Shown: positions 6,488 to 13,732 of the stretch, in pieces
Position numbering within the stretch: position 1 is the stretch's first letter
Layout: each line of letters begins with the position of its first letter
Source: CALAED01 sp937891035
Lineage (GTDB): Bacteria > Actinomycetota > Actinomycetes > Streptosporangiales > Streptosporangiaceae
Reading direction: 5' to 3'
Length of the DNA: 21,910 nt
Assembly (NCBI GenBank): GCA_035642125.1
Contig: DASQSZ010000231.1
Coordinates: forward strand, 1 to 21,910
Program-made: the position numbers and the translations under genes
Notes under the pieces: model-generated
The model's database searches: none
Told to the model about the DNA's origin: nothing
What the model saw: only the letters and a program-made list of their open reading frames with translations

Positions 6488-7651
6488 GTGACCGAGTCGA
6501 CGAGCGTCGATGAGACGCCCCGGCTGGACCGGCGGGCCGATGGACGGCTCGTCGCCGGGGTGTGCCGCGGCATCGCCGACCACCTCGGTCTCGAAGTGGT
6601 GATCGTCCGGCTGGCGTTCTCGCTGCTGATCATCGCCGGCGGCGTCGGTGTCGCGGCGTACATCGCGCTGTGGGTGCTCGTCCCGAGCCGCGACGAGCCG
6701 GCGCAACGCGATTGGACCCAGTTCGCCGCCTATGGCGCCCTCATCCTCGGTCTTTCGTTCCTCACCTGGGCGTCCGGCCTCGCCAAGGCGGCTCTGTGGC
6801 CGCTGGTCGCCGGTGGCCTCGGGGCCGCCGTGTTGTGGCAGCAGGCCGACCGCAACCAGCGACAGCGCTGGCTGCGCACCACCACGGTCCCGTTGCGCCG
6901 GATGTGGCTGCGCAGCCTGCTCGGCGCCTTCCTGGTGATCGGCGGCATCGGCGGCTTCGTCGCACAGCGCGTCAACGCCACGGAGGCGCGCGCGGTGCTC
7001 ATCGCCACCGCCGTCATTCTCTCGGGGGTCGCGGTCATCGCCACCCCGTGGCTGATGCGGCTGTGGCAGGACCTCGACGTCGAGCGCAGGGAGCGTATCC
7101 GCTCCCAGGAGCGCGCCGAGCTGGCCGCGCACGTGCACGATTCCGTTCTGCACACCCTGACCCTGATCCAGCGCAGCGCGCACGACTCGCGCGAGGTCCA
7201 GCGCCTCGCCCGTTCCCAGGAACGCGAGCTGCGCGGCTGGCTGTACGCACCGCGCGCCGACCCGGACCAGACGTTGGCCGCGGCCGTACAGAAGATCGCC
7301 GGCGAGGTCGAAGACGATCACGGTGTGCCCATCGAGGTCGTGTGCGTCGGCGACTGCTCGCTGACCGCGGCGCTCGGCGCCATGCTGCAGGCGGCGCGCG
7401 AGGCGATGGTGAACGCGGCGAAGTACGCCGAGGCCCCGTCGGTGTCGGTGTACGCCGAGGTCTCCGGCGACGATGTGGCCATTTACGTACGGGACCGGGG
7501 CAAGGGCTTCGACCTGGACGCGATCCCCCGGGACAGGATGGGCGTACGAGGGTCCATCATCGGACGTATGGAGCGCAGCGGCGGCACGGCCACGGTCCGC
7601 ACCGCCCCCGGCGAGGGCACCGAGGTACGGCTGGAGCTGAAACGGTCATGA
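6488..7651 (+). CDS. PspC-domain sensor histidine kinase (NarL/LiaS-like)
   Basis: A membrane sensor kinase of about 387 residues. An N-terminal PspC domain (PRLDRRADGRLVAGVC onward) leads into several membrane helices, then a HisKA_3 dimerisation region with the phospho-acceptor His in AAHVHDSVLHTL (H217 from the chosen GTG). An HATPase domain follows with N-box EAMVNAAKYA, G1 DRGKGFD and G2 GVRGSIIGRM. The GTG start (VTESTSVDETPRL) gives the usual N-terminus of the family but lacks a clear Shine-Dalgarno; in-frame ATGs at 6443 and 6452 are alternatives. It faces the PspC/toastrack protein across a shared promoter region and is followed 22 bases later by its response regulator. It should sense membrane stress together with that protein. 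Confidence 0.9.
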   Translation: MTESTSVDETPRLDRRADGRLVAGVCRGIADHLGLEVVIVRLAFSLLIIAGGVGVAAYIALWVLVPSRDEPAQRDWTQFAAYGALILGLSFLTWASGLAKAALWPLVAGGLGAAVLWQQADRNQRQRWLRTTTVPLRRMWLRSLLGAFLVIGGIGGFVAQRVNATEARAVLIATAVILSGVAVIATPWLMRLWQDLDVERRERIRSQERAELAAHVHDSVLHTLTLIQRSAHDSREVQRLARSQERELRGWLYAPRADPDQTLAAAVQKIAGEVEDDHGVPIEVVCVGDCSLTAALGAMLQAAREAMVNAAKYAEAPSVSVYAEVSGDDVAIYVRDRGKGFDLDAIPRDRMGVRGSIIGRMERSGGTATVRTAPGEGTEVRLELKRS

Positions 7652-7673
7652 GCCGCCGAGCGGAGCGAAGCAA

Positions 7674-8303
7674 ATGACACGGGTGGTGCTGGTGGACGAC
7701 CACCAGATGTTTCGTACAGGAGTCAAGGCCGAGCTGGGTCCCGGCATCGAGGTCGTGGGCGAGGCGGGCGACGTCGACTCGGCCGTCGCCGTCATCAAGT
7801 CCGCGGCGCCGGACGTCGTGCTGCTGGACGTCCACCTGCCCGGCGGCGGTGGCATCGAGGTGCTCCGCCGCCTGCACGGCAACATCACGGCCCGGTTCCT
7901 GGCCCTGTCGGTGTCGGACGCCGCCGAAGACGTCATCGCCGTCGTACGGGGCGGCGCCCGCGGCTACGTGACCAAGACGATCTCCGGTCCCGAGCTGACC
8001 GACGCGATCGGCCGGGTGGCCGACGACGACGCGGTGTTCTCGCCACGGCTGGCCGGCTTCGTGCTGGACGCGTTCGCCGCCACCGACGCGCCGTCGGTCG
8101 ACCCCGAACTCGATCAGCTGACCCAGCGCGAGCGAGAGGTGCTGCGGCTGATCGCGCGCGGTTATGCGTACAAGGAGATCGCCCGCGAGCTGTACATCTC
8201 GGTCAAGACGGTCGAGACCCACGTCTCGAGCGTGCTGCGCAAGCTGCAGCTGTCCAACCGGCACGAGCTGTCCCGCTGGGCCGCCGCCCGCCGCCTCGTC
8301 TGA
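7674..8303 (+). CDS. NarL/LuxR-family response regulator
   Basis: A 209-residue DNA-binding regulator. The receiver domain has the acidic pair D8-D9, the phospho-acceptor D52 (VVLLDVHLPGGGG), S80 and K101 (YVTKTIS). The C-terminal LuxR-type HTH spans about 147-205 (LTQREREVLRLIARG, KEIARELYISVKTVETHVSSVLRKL). It is the obvious partner of the PspC-domain kinase just upstream. The ATG has GGAG about eight bases before it. Its likely targets include the divergent PspC promoter region. It ends 21 bases from the convergent carbonic anhydrase gene. Confidence 0.94.
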   Translation: MTRVVLVDDHQMFRTGVKAELGPGIEVVGEAGDVDSAVAVIKSAAPDVVLLDVHLPGGGGIEVLRRLHGNITARFLALSVSDAAEDVIAVVRGGARGYVTKTISGPELTDAIGRVADDDAVFSPRLAGFVLDAFAATDAPSVDPELDQLTQREREVLRLIARGYAYKEIARELYISVKTVETHVSSVLRKLQLSNRHELSRWAAARRLV

Positions 8304-8324
8304 CCCCGGCGGCCGGCTCCGGCG

Positions 8325-8819
8325 TCAGGGCTGGACTTCGCGGAGGGCTCCGGTCTGCACGTCGTAGACGAAGCCGCGCACGGAGTCCACGTGTGGGATG
8401 AACGGGTTGCTCTTGATCCGCTCGATGGATTCCCGTACGTCCTGGTCGAGGTCGGCGAAGGTGCCGGCGTCCCAGTCCGGCTCGACGCCGGTCTCGGCGC
8501 GCAGCCGGTCGCGGAACTCCGCGTCGGTGAAGGTCAGCATCCCGCAGTCGGTGTGGTGGATCAGCATGATCTCCCGGGTGCTCAGCAGCCGCTGGCTGAT
8601 CGTCAGCGAGCGGATCCCGTCCGTAGTGATCACACCACCGGCGTTGCGGATGATGTGCGCGTCGCCCTCGGACAGGCCGAGCAGGCCGAAGAGATTGAGC
8701 CTGGCGTCCATGCAGGCGACGATGGCGACCCGCTGAGCCGGAGGTGTCAGCAGGTTGCCCTTGGTGAAGGTGGTCTGGTAGCGCTTGGCGTTCCGCACGA
8801 AATCGTCAATCGCCGACAT
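8325..8819 (-). CDS. Beta-class carbonic anhydrase
   Basis: A zinc enzyme that interconverts CO2 and bicarbonate. It is 164 residues from the chosen ATG (MSAIDDFVRN), close to the 163-residue mycobacterial beta-CA of the same subtype. Zinc ligands are C36, H89 and C92, with the catalytic D38-R40 dyad in ACMDARLN. The second motif reads LIHHTDCGM, and the substrate-pocket loop IIRNAGGVITTDG is present. A TTG 11 codons upstream would extend the protein but lacks a ribosome site; the chosen ATG has only GGGA at about 11 bases. It is monocistronic, between the response regulator and a lipoprotein gene. Confidence 0.93.
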   Translation of the reverse strand: MSAIDDFVRNAKRYQTTFTKGNLLTPPAQRVAIVACMDARLNLFGLLGLSEGDAHIIRNAGGVITTDGIRSLTISQRLLSTREIMLIHHTDCGMLTFTDAEFRDRLRAETGVEPDWDAGTFADLDQDVRESIERIKSNPFIPHVDSVRGFVYDVQTGALREVQP

Positions 8820-8974
8820 GCCAGCGTCGTTCCCGCTTTCCGGCGCGCGCAAAAGCGAGAACCGAACCGGACACCCCGTCAGTTGCCGGACGTTACGCCG
8901 GGTATCGCTGTTACCGCATTGTGGTCATACCGCGGGCAGACTAGGGCCCGGGGTCCAAGCCCAGGAGGTGAGGT

Positions 8975-9652
8975 ATGAGGCCATCGTGCGGGGCGCCGAT
9001 CCCGCCGATCCCGCTGGTCCTGGGAGCGGCCCCGTTGGCGCTGGCGTTGGCGTTGGCGGGATGCGGCAGCGGCGGCGTGCTGAGCGGCCCGGCCGAGACG
9101 CCGCGGCCCATCGTCACCCAGACCGTTGCGCCGCCGCCCGGCGGGGTCCGCTCACCCCTGCCGAAACCGAGCGGCAGGCCGGCCGCGTTCAAGGGCGTCG
9201 AGATGCTGCTTCCGGCCGGCTGGCGGCTCGGCCCCGTGGTGCGCGACTCGACCTGCGCGTTGCCGGCCGACCAGGTGTCCTGCCTCGGCGGTCCGCTCAC
9301 GATCAAAACGGTCGGCGCCGGCGGCTGGCCGGGCACCATGCTCGACCGGGCGAGCGGCTGGCAGGGCAGCGCGCCGCCGATCTGCTACGCCGCGGGCGCC
9401 GTCCCGCCCGACCACGCCGACCAGGGGCGCGCCCGGCTGACCGTACGGAGCACCGTGCGCGCCGCCGACGGCACCGCGCTCGCCTACCGGGAGTGGGAGG
9501 TCCCGTGCACCAGCGGTAGGTCGTTCACCGTGAAGCTGTGGTATGCGGCGGCCAAGCGTGTCGTCTTCTACACGCTGTCGGCCAGCCCCGAGTACGCGAA
9601 CGTCTACCGGCAGATCGTCGCCGGCGCCGACTTCACCCGCGCCGGCGCCTGA
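8975..9652 (+). CDS. Putative secreted lipoprotein of unknown function
   Basis: A 225-residue protein with a type II signal peptide: a hydrophobic run (PIPLVLGAAPLALALALAGC) ending in a lipobox with C30 as the lipidated residue. A Gly/Pro/Thr-rich linker (about 31-70) precedes a single globular domain with four further cysteines (near DSTCALPADQVSCLGG, PICYAAG and VPCTSG), which may form two disulfides. The Shine-Dalgarno AGGAGGTGA at 8963-8971 is close to a perfect anti-16S match, so strong translation is expected. I do not recognise the globular domain and assign no function. Its stop codon lies within a 16-bp tandem duplication. Confidence 0.82.
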   Translation: MRPSCGAPIPPIPLVLGAAPLALALALAGCGSGGVLSGPAETPRPIVTQTVAPPPGGVRSPLPKPSGRPAAFKGVEMLLPAGWRLGPVVRDSTCALPADQVSCLGGPLTIKTVGAGGWPGTMLDRASGWQGSAPPICYAAGAVPPDHADQGRARLTVRSTVRAADGTALAYREWEVPCTSGRSFTVKLWYAAAKRVVFYTLSASPEYANVYRQIVAGADFTRAGA

Positions 9653-9676
9653 CCTGCCCGGCGCCTGACCTGCCCG
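9645..9676 (+). repeat. 16-bp tandem duplication across the lipoprotein stop codon
   Basis: Two perfect copies of gcgcctgacctgcccg lie end to end (9645-9660, 9661-9676). The first contains the TGA at 9650-9652. The unit is not a multiple of three, so the second stop copy is in another frame. It fills most of the gap to the convergent nucleoside hydrolase gene. Confidence 0.9.
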
Positions 9677-9694
9677 GTGGCCGGCGGCCGGCGG

Positions 9695-10636
9695 CTAGAG
9701 CGACAGGATCGCGCTCAGCAGGCCGTCTTTGAAGGCCGTCGCGTCGCTGCGGAGCAGCACCCGCACGTCCTTTCTCGCCGCGGCGCCCGGCATCGCCCGC
9801 GCGTCCCACAGCGTCGTGCCGCGGGTGCGTTCGCCGCGCAGTTCGACGTGTACGGGCCGTGCGGCGTAGTCGCCCATGCCGGGGTCGGCGAGGACCATGG
9901 CGGCCAGCGCGTCGTGGATGACGCAGCCGCGTCGGCCAAGGATCGGCCTGTAGGCCTTGACGTAGAAGTTCAGGATGTCGCTCGCGAACCGGCTCACCTC
10001 GGTGCCGGCGGCCGCCAGCCGGTCCAGCCAGGCGGTGTCGACGGCGGTCGGGTGGGTGGCGTCGAGCGGCACCAGGACGATCGGCCAGCCGGCCCCGAGC
10101 ACCAGGTCGGCCGCCTCGGGATCGTGCCAGATGTTGGCCTCGGCATGGGTGGTGATGTTGCCCGGATGGTCGAACGCGCCGCCCATGACGACGACCTCGC
10201 GGATCAGCTCGGGCAGCCGCGGTTCGAGCAGCAGCGCCACGCCGAGGTTGGTCAACGGGCCGATGGCCAGCAGCGTCAGCTCACCCGGATGTGCGCGGGC
10301 CAGCCGGACGATCTGCTCGGGCGCCGCCACGTCGACCGGCTCGCCCTTGGGCGCGGGCGGCCGGGTCTCGCCGAGCCCGTCGGTGCCGTGGAATTCCGCG
10401 GCGTAGTGCACGTTCTGGGCCATCGGCCGGGCCGCGCCGATCGCGACCGGTACGTTCTCCACGCCGGTCAGCTCGAGCAGGCGCAGGGTGTTGAGCGCGC
10501 CGGTGCGCGGGTCGATGTTCCCGTGCACCGTCCCGACGCCGGTCAGTTCCGCATCACCGGTCCTGATCAAAGAGGCGAGATACAGCAGGGTGATCGCGTC
10601 GTCGACGCCTGTATCACAATCGAGCAAGATCTTCAC
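9695..10636 (-). CDS. Inosine/uridine-preferring nucleoside hydrolase family protein
   Basis: Cleaves the N-glycosidic bond of purine or pyrimidine ribonucleosides, giving free base and ribose. From the GTG the protein has 313 residues, the normal family length. The calcium-binding N-terminal motif reads DCDTGVDDA at 6-14; the central ribose/metal region has THAEANIWHDPEAAD at about 163-177; and HD at 241-242 matches the catalytic His position of the protozoal enzymes. The GTG was chosen because GAGG lies nine bases upstream and the protein then begins VKILLDCDTG; an ATG five codons earlier has no ribosome site. It lies 72 bases downstream of the PIG-L gene on the same strand and may share its transcript. 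Base preference cannot be judged. Confidence 0.9.
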   Translation of the reverse strand: MKILLDCDTGVDDAITLLYLASLIRTGDAELTGVGTVHGNIDPRTGALNTLRLLELTGVENVPVAIGAARPMAQNVHYAAEFHGTDGLGETRPPAPKGEPVDVAAPEQIVRLARAHPGELTLLAIGPLTNLGVALLLEPRLPELIREVVVMGGAFDHPGNITTHAEANIWHDPEAADLVLGAGWPIVLVPLDATHPTAVDTAWLDRLAAAGTEVSRFASDILNFYVKAYRPILGRRGCVIHDALAAMVLADPGMGDYAARPVHVELRGERTRGTTLWDARAMPGAAARKDVRVLLRSDATAFKDGLLSAILSL

Positions 10637-10708
10637 AAGCCGGCACCTCATTACCGCTGCGATCAGAGGGGGATGGAGGGGTAGGTCGCTGGGCGGGGGA
10701 GTCGGGCG

Positions 10709-11482
10709 TCACGGGGTGGGAACGACTTGGAAGGTTTCGGCGAGGCGGTCCGCTGGGAGGCCGCGGGCCCGGGCGCCGGCGGCGAGCCAGCCGCGCAGCA
10801 TGTCCTCGAGGTCGTCCATGTGGGCGGTCTGGCTGACGTGGGCCTTGAGCGCGGCGAGCTTGCGATCGAAGACGTCGGTGACGTCGACGTGGTGGTTCGG
10901 CGCCGGCCCACCGGAGATCCACACCTCGCGGGCGGTCCAGGCATCGAGACCATCGTCGCGTACGAGTTCGGGGAAGGCGTACGGGTTGCGCGCGTCGGGG
11001 TAGACGGCGTCGAGGGCGGCGCCGCCGACGGCCCGGTGGTCCGGATGGTTGGCGTAGATCCGCTCGAGGTTGCGCTCCGGGCTCGGGATCAGGACTCGGT
11101 CCGGCCGCACCTGTCTGATCACGCGGGCGATGTCACGGCGCAGGCCGATCGTCGCCTCCACCCGGCCGTCCGGGTAGCCGAGGAAGCGTACGTCGCCGAC
11201 CCCGACGCACTTGGCCGCCGCGGTCTGCTCGACCCGCCGGATGCCCGCGATGTCCGAGCGCGGCACCGCCGGATCGAATCCGCCCGCGTCGCCGTCCGTC
11301 ACCATCAGGTACGTGACCTCGATGCCCTTGTCCGTCCACGTGGCGACGGTGCCCGCCGCGGAGAAATCGATATCGTCCGGATGCGCCATGACCGCCAGCA
11401 CTCGCCGTACGTCGTCATCGCCAAGCACACTGACCACCGGACCATCGTACGAAGCTCGGGCAAAGTCTGGCGGACCAGGCAT
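10709..11482 (-). CDS. PIG-L (LmbE) family N-acetylglucosaminyl deacetylase-like protein
   Basis: A zinc-dependent deacetylase of the family that includes MshB (mycothiol) and antibiotic-sugar deacetylases. The zinc motif AHPDDIDF is at 33-40 of the chosen start, and the second ligand motif HPDHRAVG lies mid-protein; DGDAGG also fits. About 257 residues is normal. The start is uncertain: the ATG at 11482 has no Shine-Dalgarno and lies only 21 bases from the divergent dhaK start, while in-frame GTG codons at 11437 and 11428 (just before VLGDDDVRRVLAVM) are plausible. Which acyl-sugar it acts on is unknown; no other mycothiol gene is nearby. The nucleoside hydrolase follows on the same strand. 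Confidence 0.88.
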   Translation of the reverse strand: MPGPPDFARASYDGPVVSVLGDDDVRRVLAVMAHPDDIDFSAAGTVATWTDKGIEVTYLMVTDGDAGGFDPAVPRSDIAGIRRVEQTAAAKCVGVGDVRFLGYPDGRVEATIGLRRDIARVIRQVRPDRVLIPSPERNLERIYANHPDHRAVGGAALDAVYPDARNPYAFPELVRDDGLDAWTAREVWISGGPAPNHHVDVTDVFDRKLAALKAHVSQTAHMDDLEDMLRGWLAAGARARGLPADRLAETFQVVPTP

Positions 11483-11503
11483 ATAGGGGGTAGGGATCAA
11501 AGT

Positions 11504-12499
11504 ATGAAGAAGCTAATCAACACGCCGGCGGACGTCGTACCCGACGCAATGCGTGGTCTGGCCGCGGCGCATCCATCGTTGCGAGTCGAGGTCGACGACA
11601 GGATCGTCGTCCGGGCGGACGCGCCCCTCCAGGGCAAGGTGGGGATCGTCTCCGGCGGCGGGTCCGGGCACGAGCCGCTGCACGCGGGTTTCGTCGGTTA
11701 TGGCATGCTCGACGCCGCCTGCCCGGGTGAGGTCTTCACCTCGCCGGTGCCCGACCAGATCTTCGCCGCGACCCAGGCGGTGTCCGGTGGCCAGGGCGTC
11801 CTGCACGTGGTCAAGAACTACACAGGCGACGTGCTCAACTTCAAGATGGCCGCTGAGCTGGCCGAAGACGAGGACATCGAGGTCGCCACCGTCGTGGTCG
11901 ACGACGACGTTGCCGTCGAGGACAGCACCTACACCGCCGGGCGGCGCGGCACCGGCGCGACCCTCTTCGTCGAGAAGATCGCCGGGGCGCTGGCCGAGGC
12001 CGGCGCCGGTCTCGCCGAGGTGGCCGCCGCCGCTCGCGAGGTCAACGAGCGCACCCGTTCGTTCGGGGTGGCGCTGTCGGCCTGTACGGTTCCGGCCGCC
12101 GGTGAGCCGACGTTCAACCTGGGCGAGGACGAGATGGAGCTCGGCATCGGCATCCACGGCGAGCCGGGCAGGGAACGGACGAAGCTCCAATCCGCCAGCG
12201 AGATCGTCGAAGCCGCGCTGACGGCGATCCACGCCGACATGTCGCTGTCGGGCGCCGAGACGCTCGTGCTCGTCAACGGCATGGGGGGTACACCGTTGAT
12301 CGAGCAGTACGTGGCGTACGACGCGGCCGCGCGCTGGCTCGCCGACCACGACGTGACGGTCATCCGCCGGCTCGTGGGCAACTACGTGACCAGCCTGGAG
12401 ATGGCCGGCTGCATGATCTCGGTGTGCCGGCTCACCCCGGAGCTGACCCAGTTGTGGGACGCTCCGGTCGAGACCCCCGCCCTGCGCTGGGGCCGCTGA
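11504..12499 (+). CDS. dhaK: PTS-dependent dihydroxyacetone kinase, substrate-binding subunit DhaK
   Basis: Binds dihydroxyacetone covalently as a hemiaminal and presents it to DhaL-ADP for phosphorylation. It has 331 residues. Key residues fall at the same numbers as in E. coli DhaK: H56 (GGGSGHEPLH), D109 (YTGDVLNF) and H218 (GIGIHGEPG). The opening MKKLINTPADVVPDAM is typical. AGGGA lies seven bases before the ATG. It is the first gene of a dhaK-dhaL-dhaM run and is divergent from the PIG-L gene with almost no intergenic space, so its promoter probably overlaps the PIG-L 5' end. No DhaR/DhaS-type regulator is in view. Confidence 0.97.
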   Translation: MKKLINTPADVVPDAMRGLAAAHPSLRVEVDDRIVVRADAPLQGKVGIVSGGGSGHEPLHAGFVGYGMLDAACPGEVFTSPVPDQIFAATQAVSGGQGVLHVVKNYTGDVLNFKMAAELAEDEDIEVATVVVDDDVAVEDSTYTAGRRGTGATLFVEKIAGALAEAGAGLAEVAAAAREVNERTRSFGVALSACTVPAAGEPTFNLGEDEMELGIGIHGEPGRERTKLQSASEIVEAALTAIHADMSLSGAETLVLVNGMGGTPLIEQYVAYDAAARWLADHDVTVIRRLVGNYVTSLEMAGCMISVCRLTPELTQLWDAPVETPALRWGR

Positions 12500-12530
12500 C
12501 CGCTTGCCCACCCCGGCGGAAAGAGGAGCG

Positions 12531-13136
12531 ATGGACGTCGCTGAGTGGATCCGGCGGGCCGCCGAGATGGTGACGGCCGACGCCGATCGGCTGACCCGGC
12601 TGGACGCCGAGATCGGCGACGGCGACCACGGGCTTAACCTCGCCCGCGGCTTCGCCGCCGCGGTCGCCGCGCTCCCGGACGGCGCGCCGCCGGGGAAGAC
12701 GCTGATGGCCGCCGGCCGGGCGCTCGTGTCCAAGACGGGCGGCGCGTCCGGGCCGCTGTACGGCACCGCGCTGCGCCGCGCGGGCAAGGCCCTTGGCGAT
12801 GCCGAGGCGGTCGACGCCGAGAGCCTGGGCGCGGCGCTGCGGGCCGCGCTTGAGGGCGTGCAGGAGCTAGGAGAGGCCGTCGAGGGGGACAAGACGATGG
12901 TCGACGCGCTGATTCCGGCGGTCGCGGCCTACGAGGCCGCGCGGCCGGAGGGGCTGGCCGCCGCGACCCAGGCCGCGGCGGCCGCGGCGGCCAAGGGCGC
13001 GGAGGCGACGATCGCGCTCCAGGCGCGCAAGGGCCGCGCCAGTTACCTCGGCCCGCGCAGCGTCGGACACGAGGATCCGGGTGCCGCGTCGACGACCCTC
13101 ATCCTCCGCGCCCTCGCGGCGGTCGCAGCCGGCTGA
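12531..13136 (+). CDS. dhaL: Dihydroxyacetone kinase ADP-binding subunit DhaL
   Basis: Holds a permanently bound ADP/ATP that relays phosphate from DhaM to DhaK-bound dihydroxyacetone. It has 201 residues. The Mg-ADP site is DAEIGDGDHG with D25, D30 and D32. Further family signatures are SKTGGASGPLYGTALRRAG, GDKTMVDAL and ARKGRASYLGPRSVGHEDPGA. The ATG was chosen over an in-frame TTG nine codons earlier because AAGAGGAG precedes it. A run of Ala residues (AAATQAAAAAAAKGAEAT) lies in a late helix. It follows dhaK by 31 bases. Confidence 0.97.
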   Translation: MDVAEWIRRAAEMVTADADRLTRLDAEIGDGDHGLNLARGFAAAVAALPDGAPPGKTLMAAGRALVSKTGGASGPLYGTALRRAGKALGDAEAVDAESLGAALRAALEGVQELGEAVEGDKTMVDALIPAVAAYEAARPEGLAAATQAAAAAAAKGAEATIALQARKGRASYLGPRSVGHEDPGAASTTLILRALAAVAAG

Positions 13137-13242
13137 CCGGCTTGGAGCGGCGTGCCGGCGAGCGAGTGGAGTGGCCGGCCGTTTTCGCGCGGAGCGCCTT
13201 CGTCCGGTCGTCCGCGAGATGAGCGAGGAGGGGAGCGCGACC

Positions 13243-13659
13243 ATGAGCACCGTGGGGATCGTGATCGTCGCGCACAGCCGGCCGCTGGCCGAGGGGGCGG
13301 CCGAGCTGGGGCGGCAGATGGGCGTCGGCCAGGTGCGGGTGGAGCCGGCAGGCGGTGACGCCGACGGCGGCCTGGGCACCAGCGTCGAGCTCGTGGAGCG
13401 AGCGGTGCGCGCCGCCGATCAGGGAGCGGGGGTTGTGCTCATCGCCGACATCGGCAGCTCCGTCCTCACCGCCAAGACGTTCATCGAAGACCTTGAAGAC
13501 CTTGAAGACCTGGAGGGCGCGGTGGGCGCGGCGGTCTTCGCCGACGCGCCCCTGGTCGAGGGGGTCGTCGCGGCGGCGTCGGCGGCCGCCGGCGGGGCCG
13601 ATCTGGCCTCCGTCGCCCGCGCGGCGACGGAGGCGTACGACTTCCGCAAGACGCGTTGA
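13243..13659 (+). CDS. dhaM: Phosphotransfer subunit DhaM, single EIIA-like domain
   Basis: Accepts phosphate from HPr of the phosphotransferase system and recharges DhaL. It has 138 residues and consists only of the EIIA(Man)-like domain. The active His is H11 in IVIVAHSRPLAEGAAEL, matching H9 of E. coli DhaM. The HPr and EI-like domains fused to the E. coli protein are absent, so general PTS proteins encoded elsewhere must supply phosphate. The ATG has GGGGAG seven bases upstream; an ATG eight codons earlier is less well placed. A 106-base gap separates it from dhaL. An EDLEDLEDLE stretch arises from a 9-bp tandem repeat. Confidence 0.94.
   Translation: MSTVGIVIVAHSRPLAEGAAELGRQMGVGQVRVEPAGGDADGGLGTSVELVERAVRAADQGAGVVLIADIGSSVLTAKTFIEDLEDLEDLEGAVGAAVFADAPLVEGVVAAASAAAGGADLASVARAATEAYDFRKTR
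13486..13512 (+). repeat. Tandem 9-bp repeat inside dhaM
   Basis: Two exact copies of gaagacctt (13486-13494, 13495-13503) plus a third with one change (gaagacctg, 13504-13512) encode EDL three times. It lies between the AKTFI helix and the next strand, so it lengthens a surface helix or loop without breaking the frame. It could vary between strains by slippage. Confidence 0.85.
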
Positions 13660-13718
13660 GACAGCGGTTGGAGGGGGCCCGCGGAGCGATGCGTCTGCGA
13701 TCAGTCGGTGCGGCCTTC

Positions 13719-13732
13719 TAGGCTTACAAGAG
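13719..13732 (+). promoter_or_regulatory. Probable -10 box giving a leaderless pcrA transcript
   Basis: TAGGCT at 13719-13724 fits the TAnnnT -10 pattern and places the transcription start at about 13731-13732, exactly at the GTG of pcrA. No Shine-Dalgarno precedes that GTG, consistent with leaderless translation. The -35 region (near 13695-13700) is poor. Confidence 0.45.

Noticed and set aside
6179..7321. Minus-strand open frame opposite the histidine kinase
   Set aside because: Shadow frame; the plus strand encodes all kinase motifs.
7652..7673. GAGCGGAGCGAAGC-like sequence between kinase and regulator, with similar purine-rich bits near 13146-13180 and 13681
   Set aside because: Considered as a dispersed repeat, but the copies are short and imperfect and best explained as ribosome-site-rich spacer sequence.
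8304..8324. GC-rich gap between response regulator and carbonic anhydrase as a bidirectional terminator
   Set aside because: Only short GGCCGG-type symmetry and no T-tract; not distinguishable from background in GC-rich DNA.
11513..12892. Minus-strand open frame opposite dhaK/dhaL
   Set aside because: Shadow frame; catalytic residues of DhaK and DhaL are intact on the plus strand.
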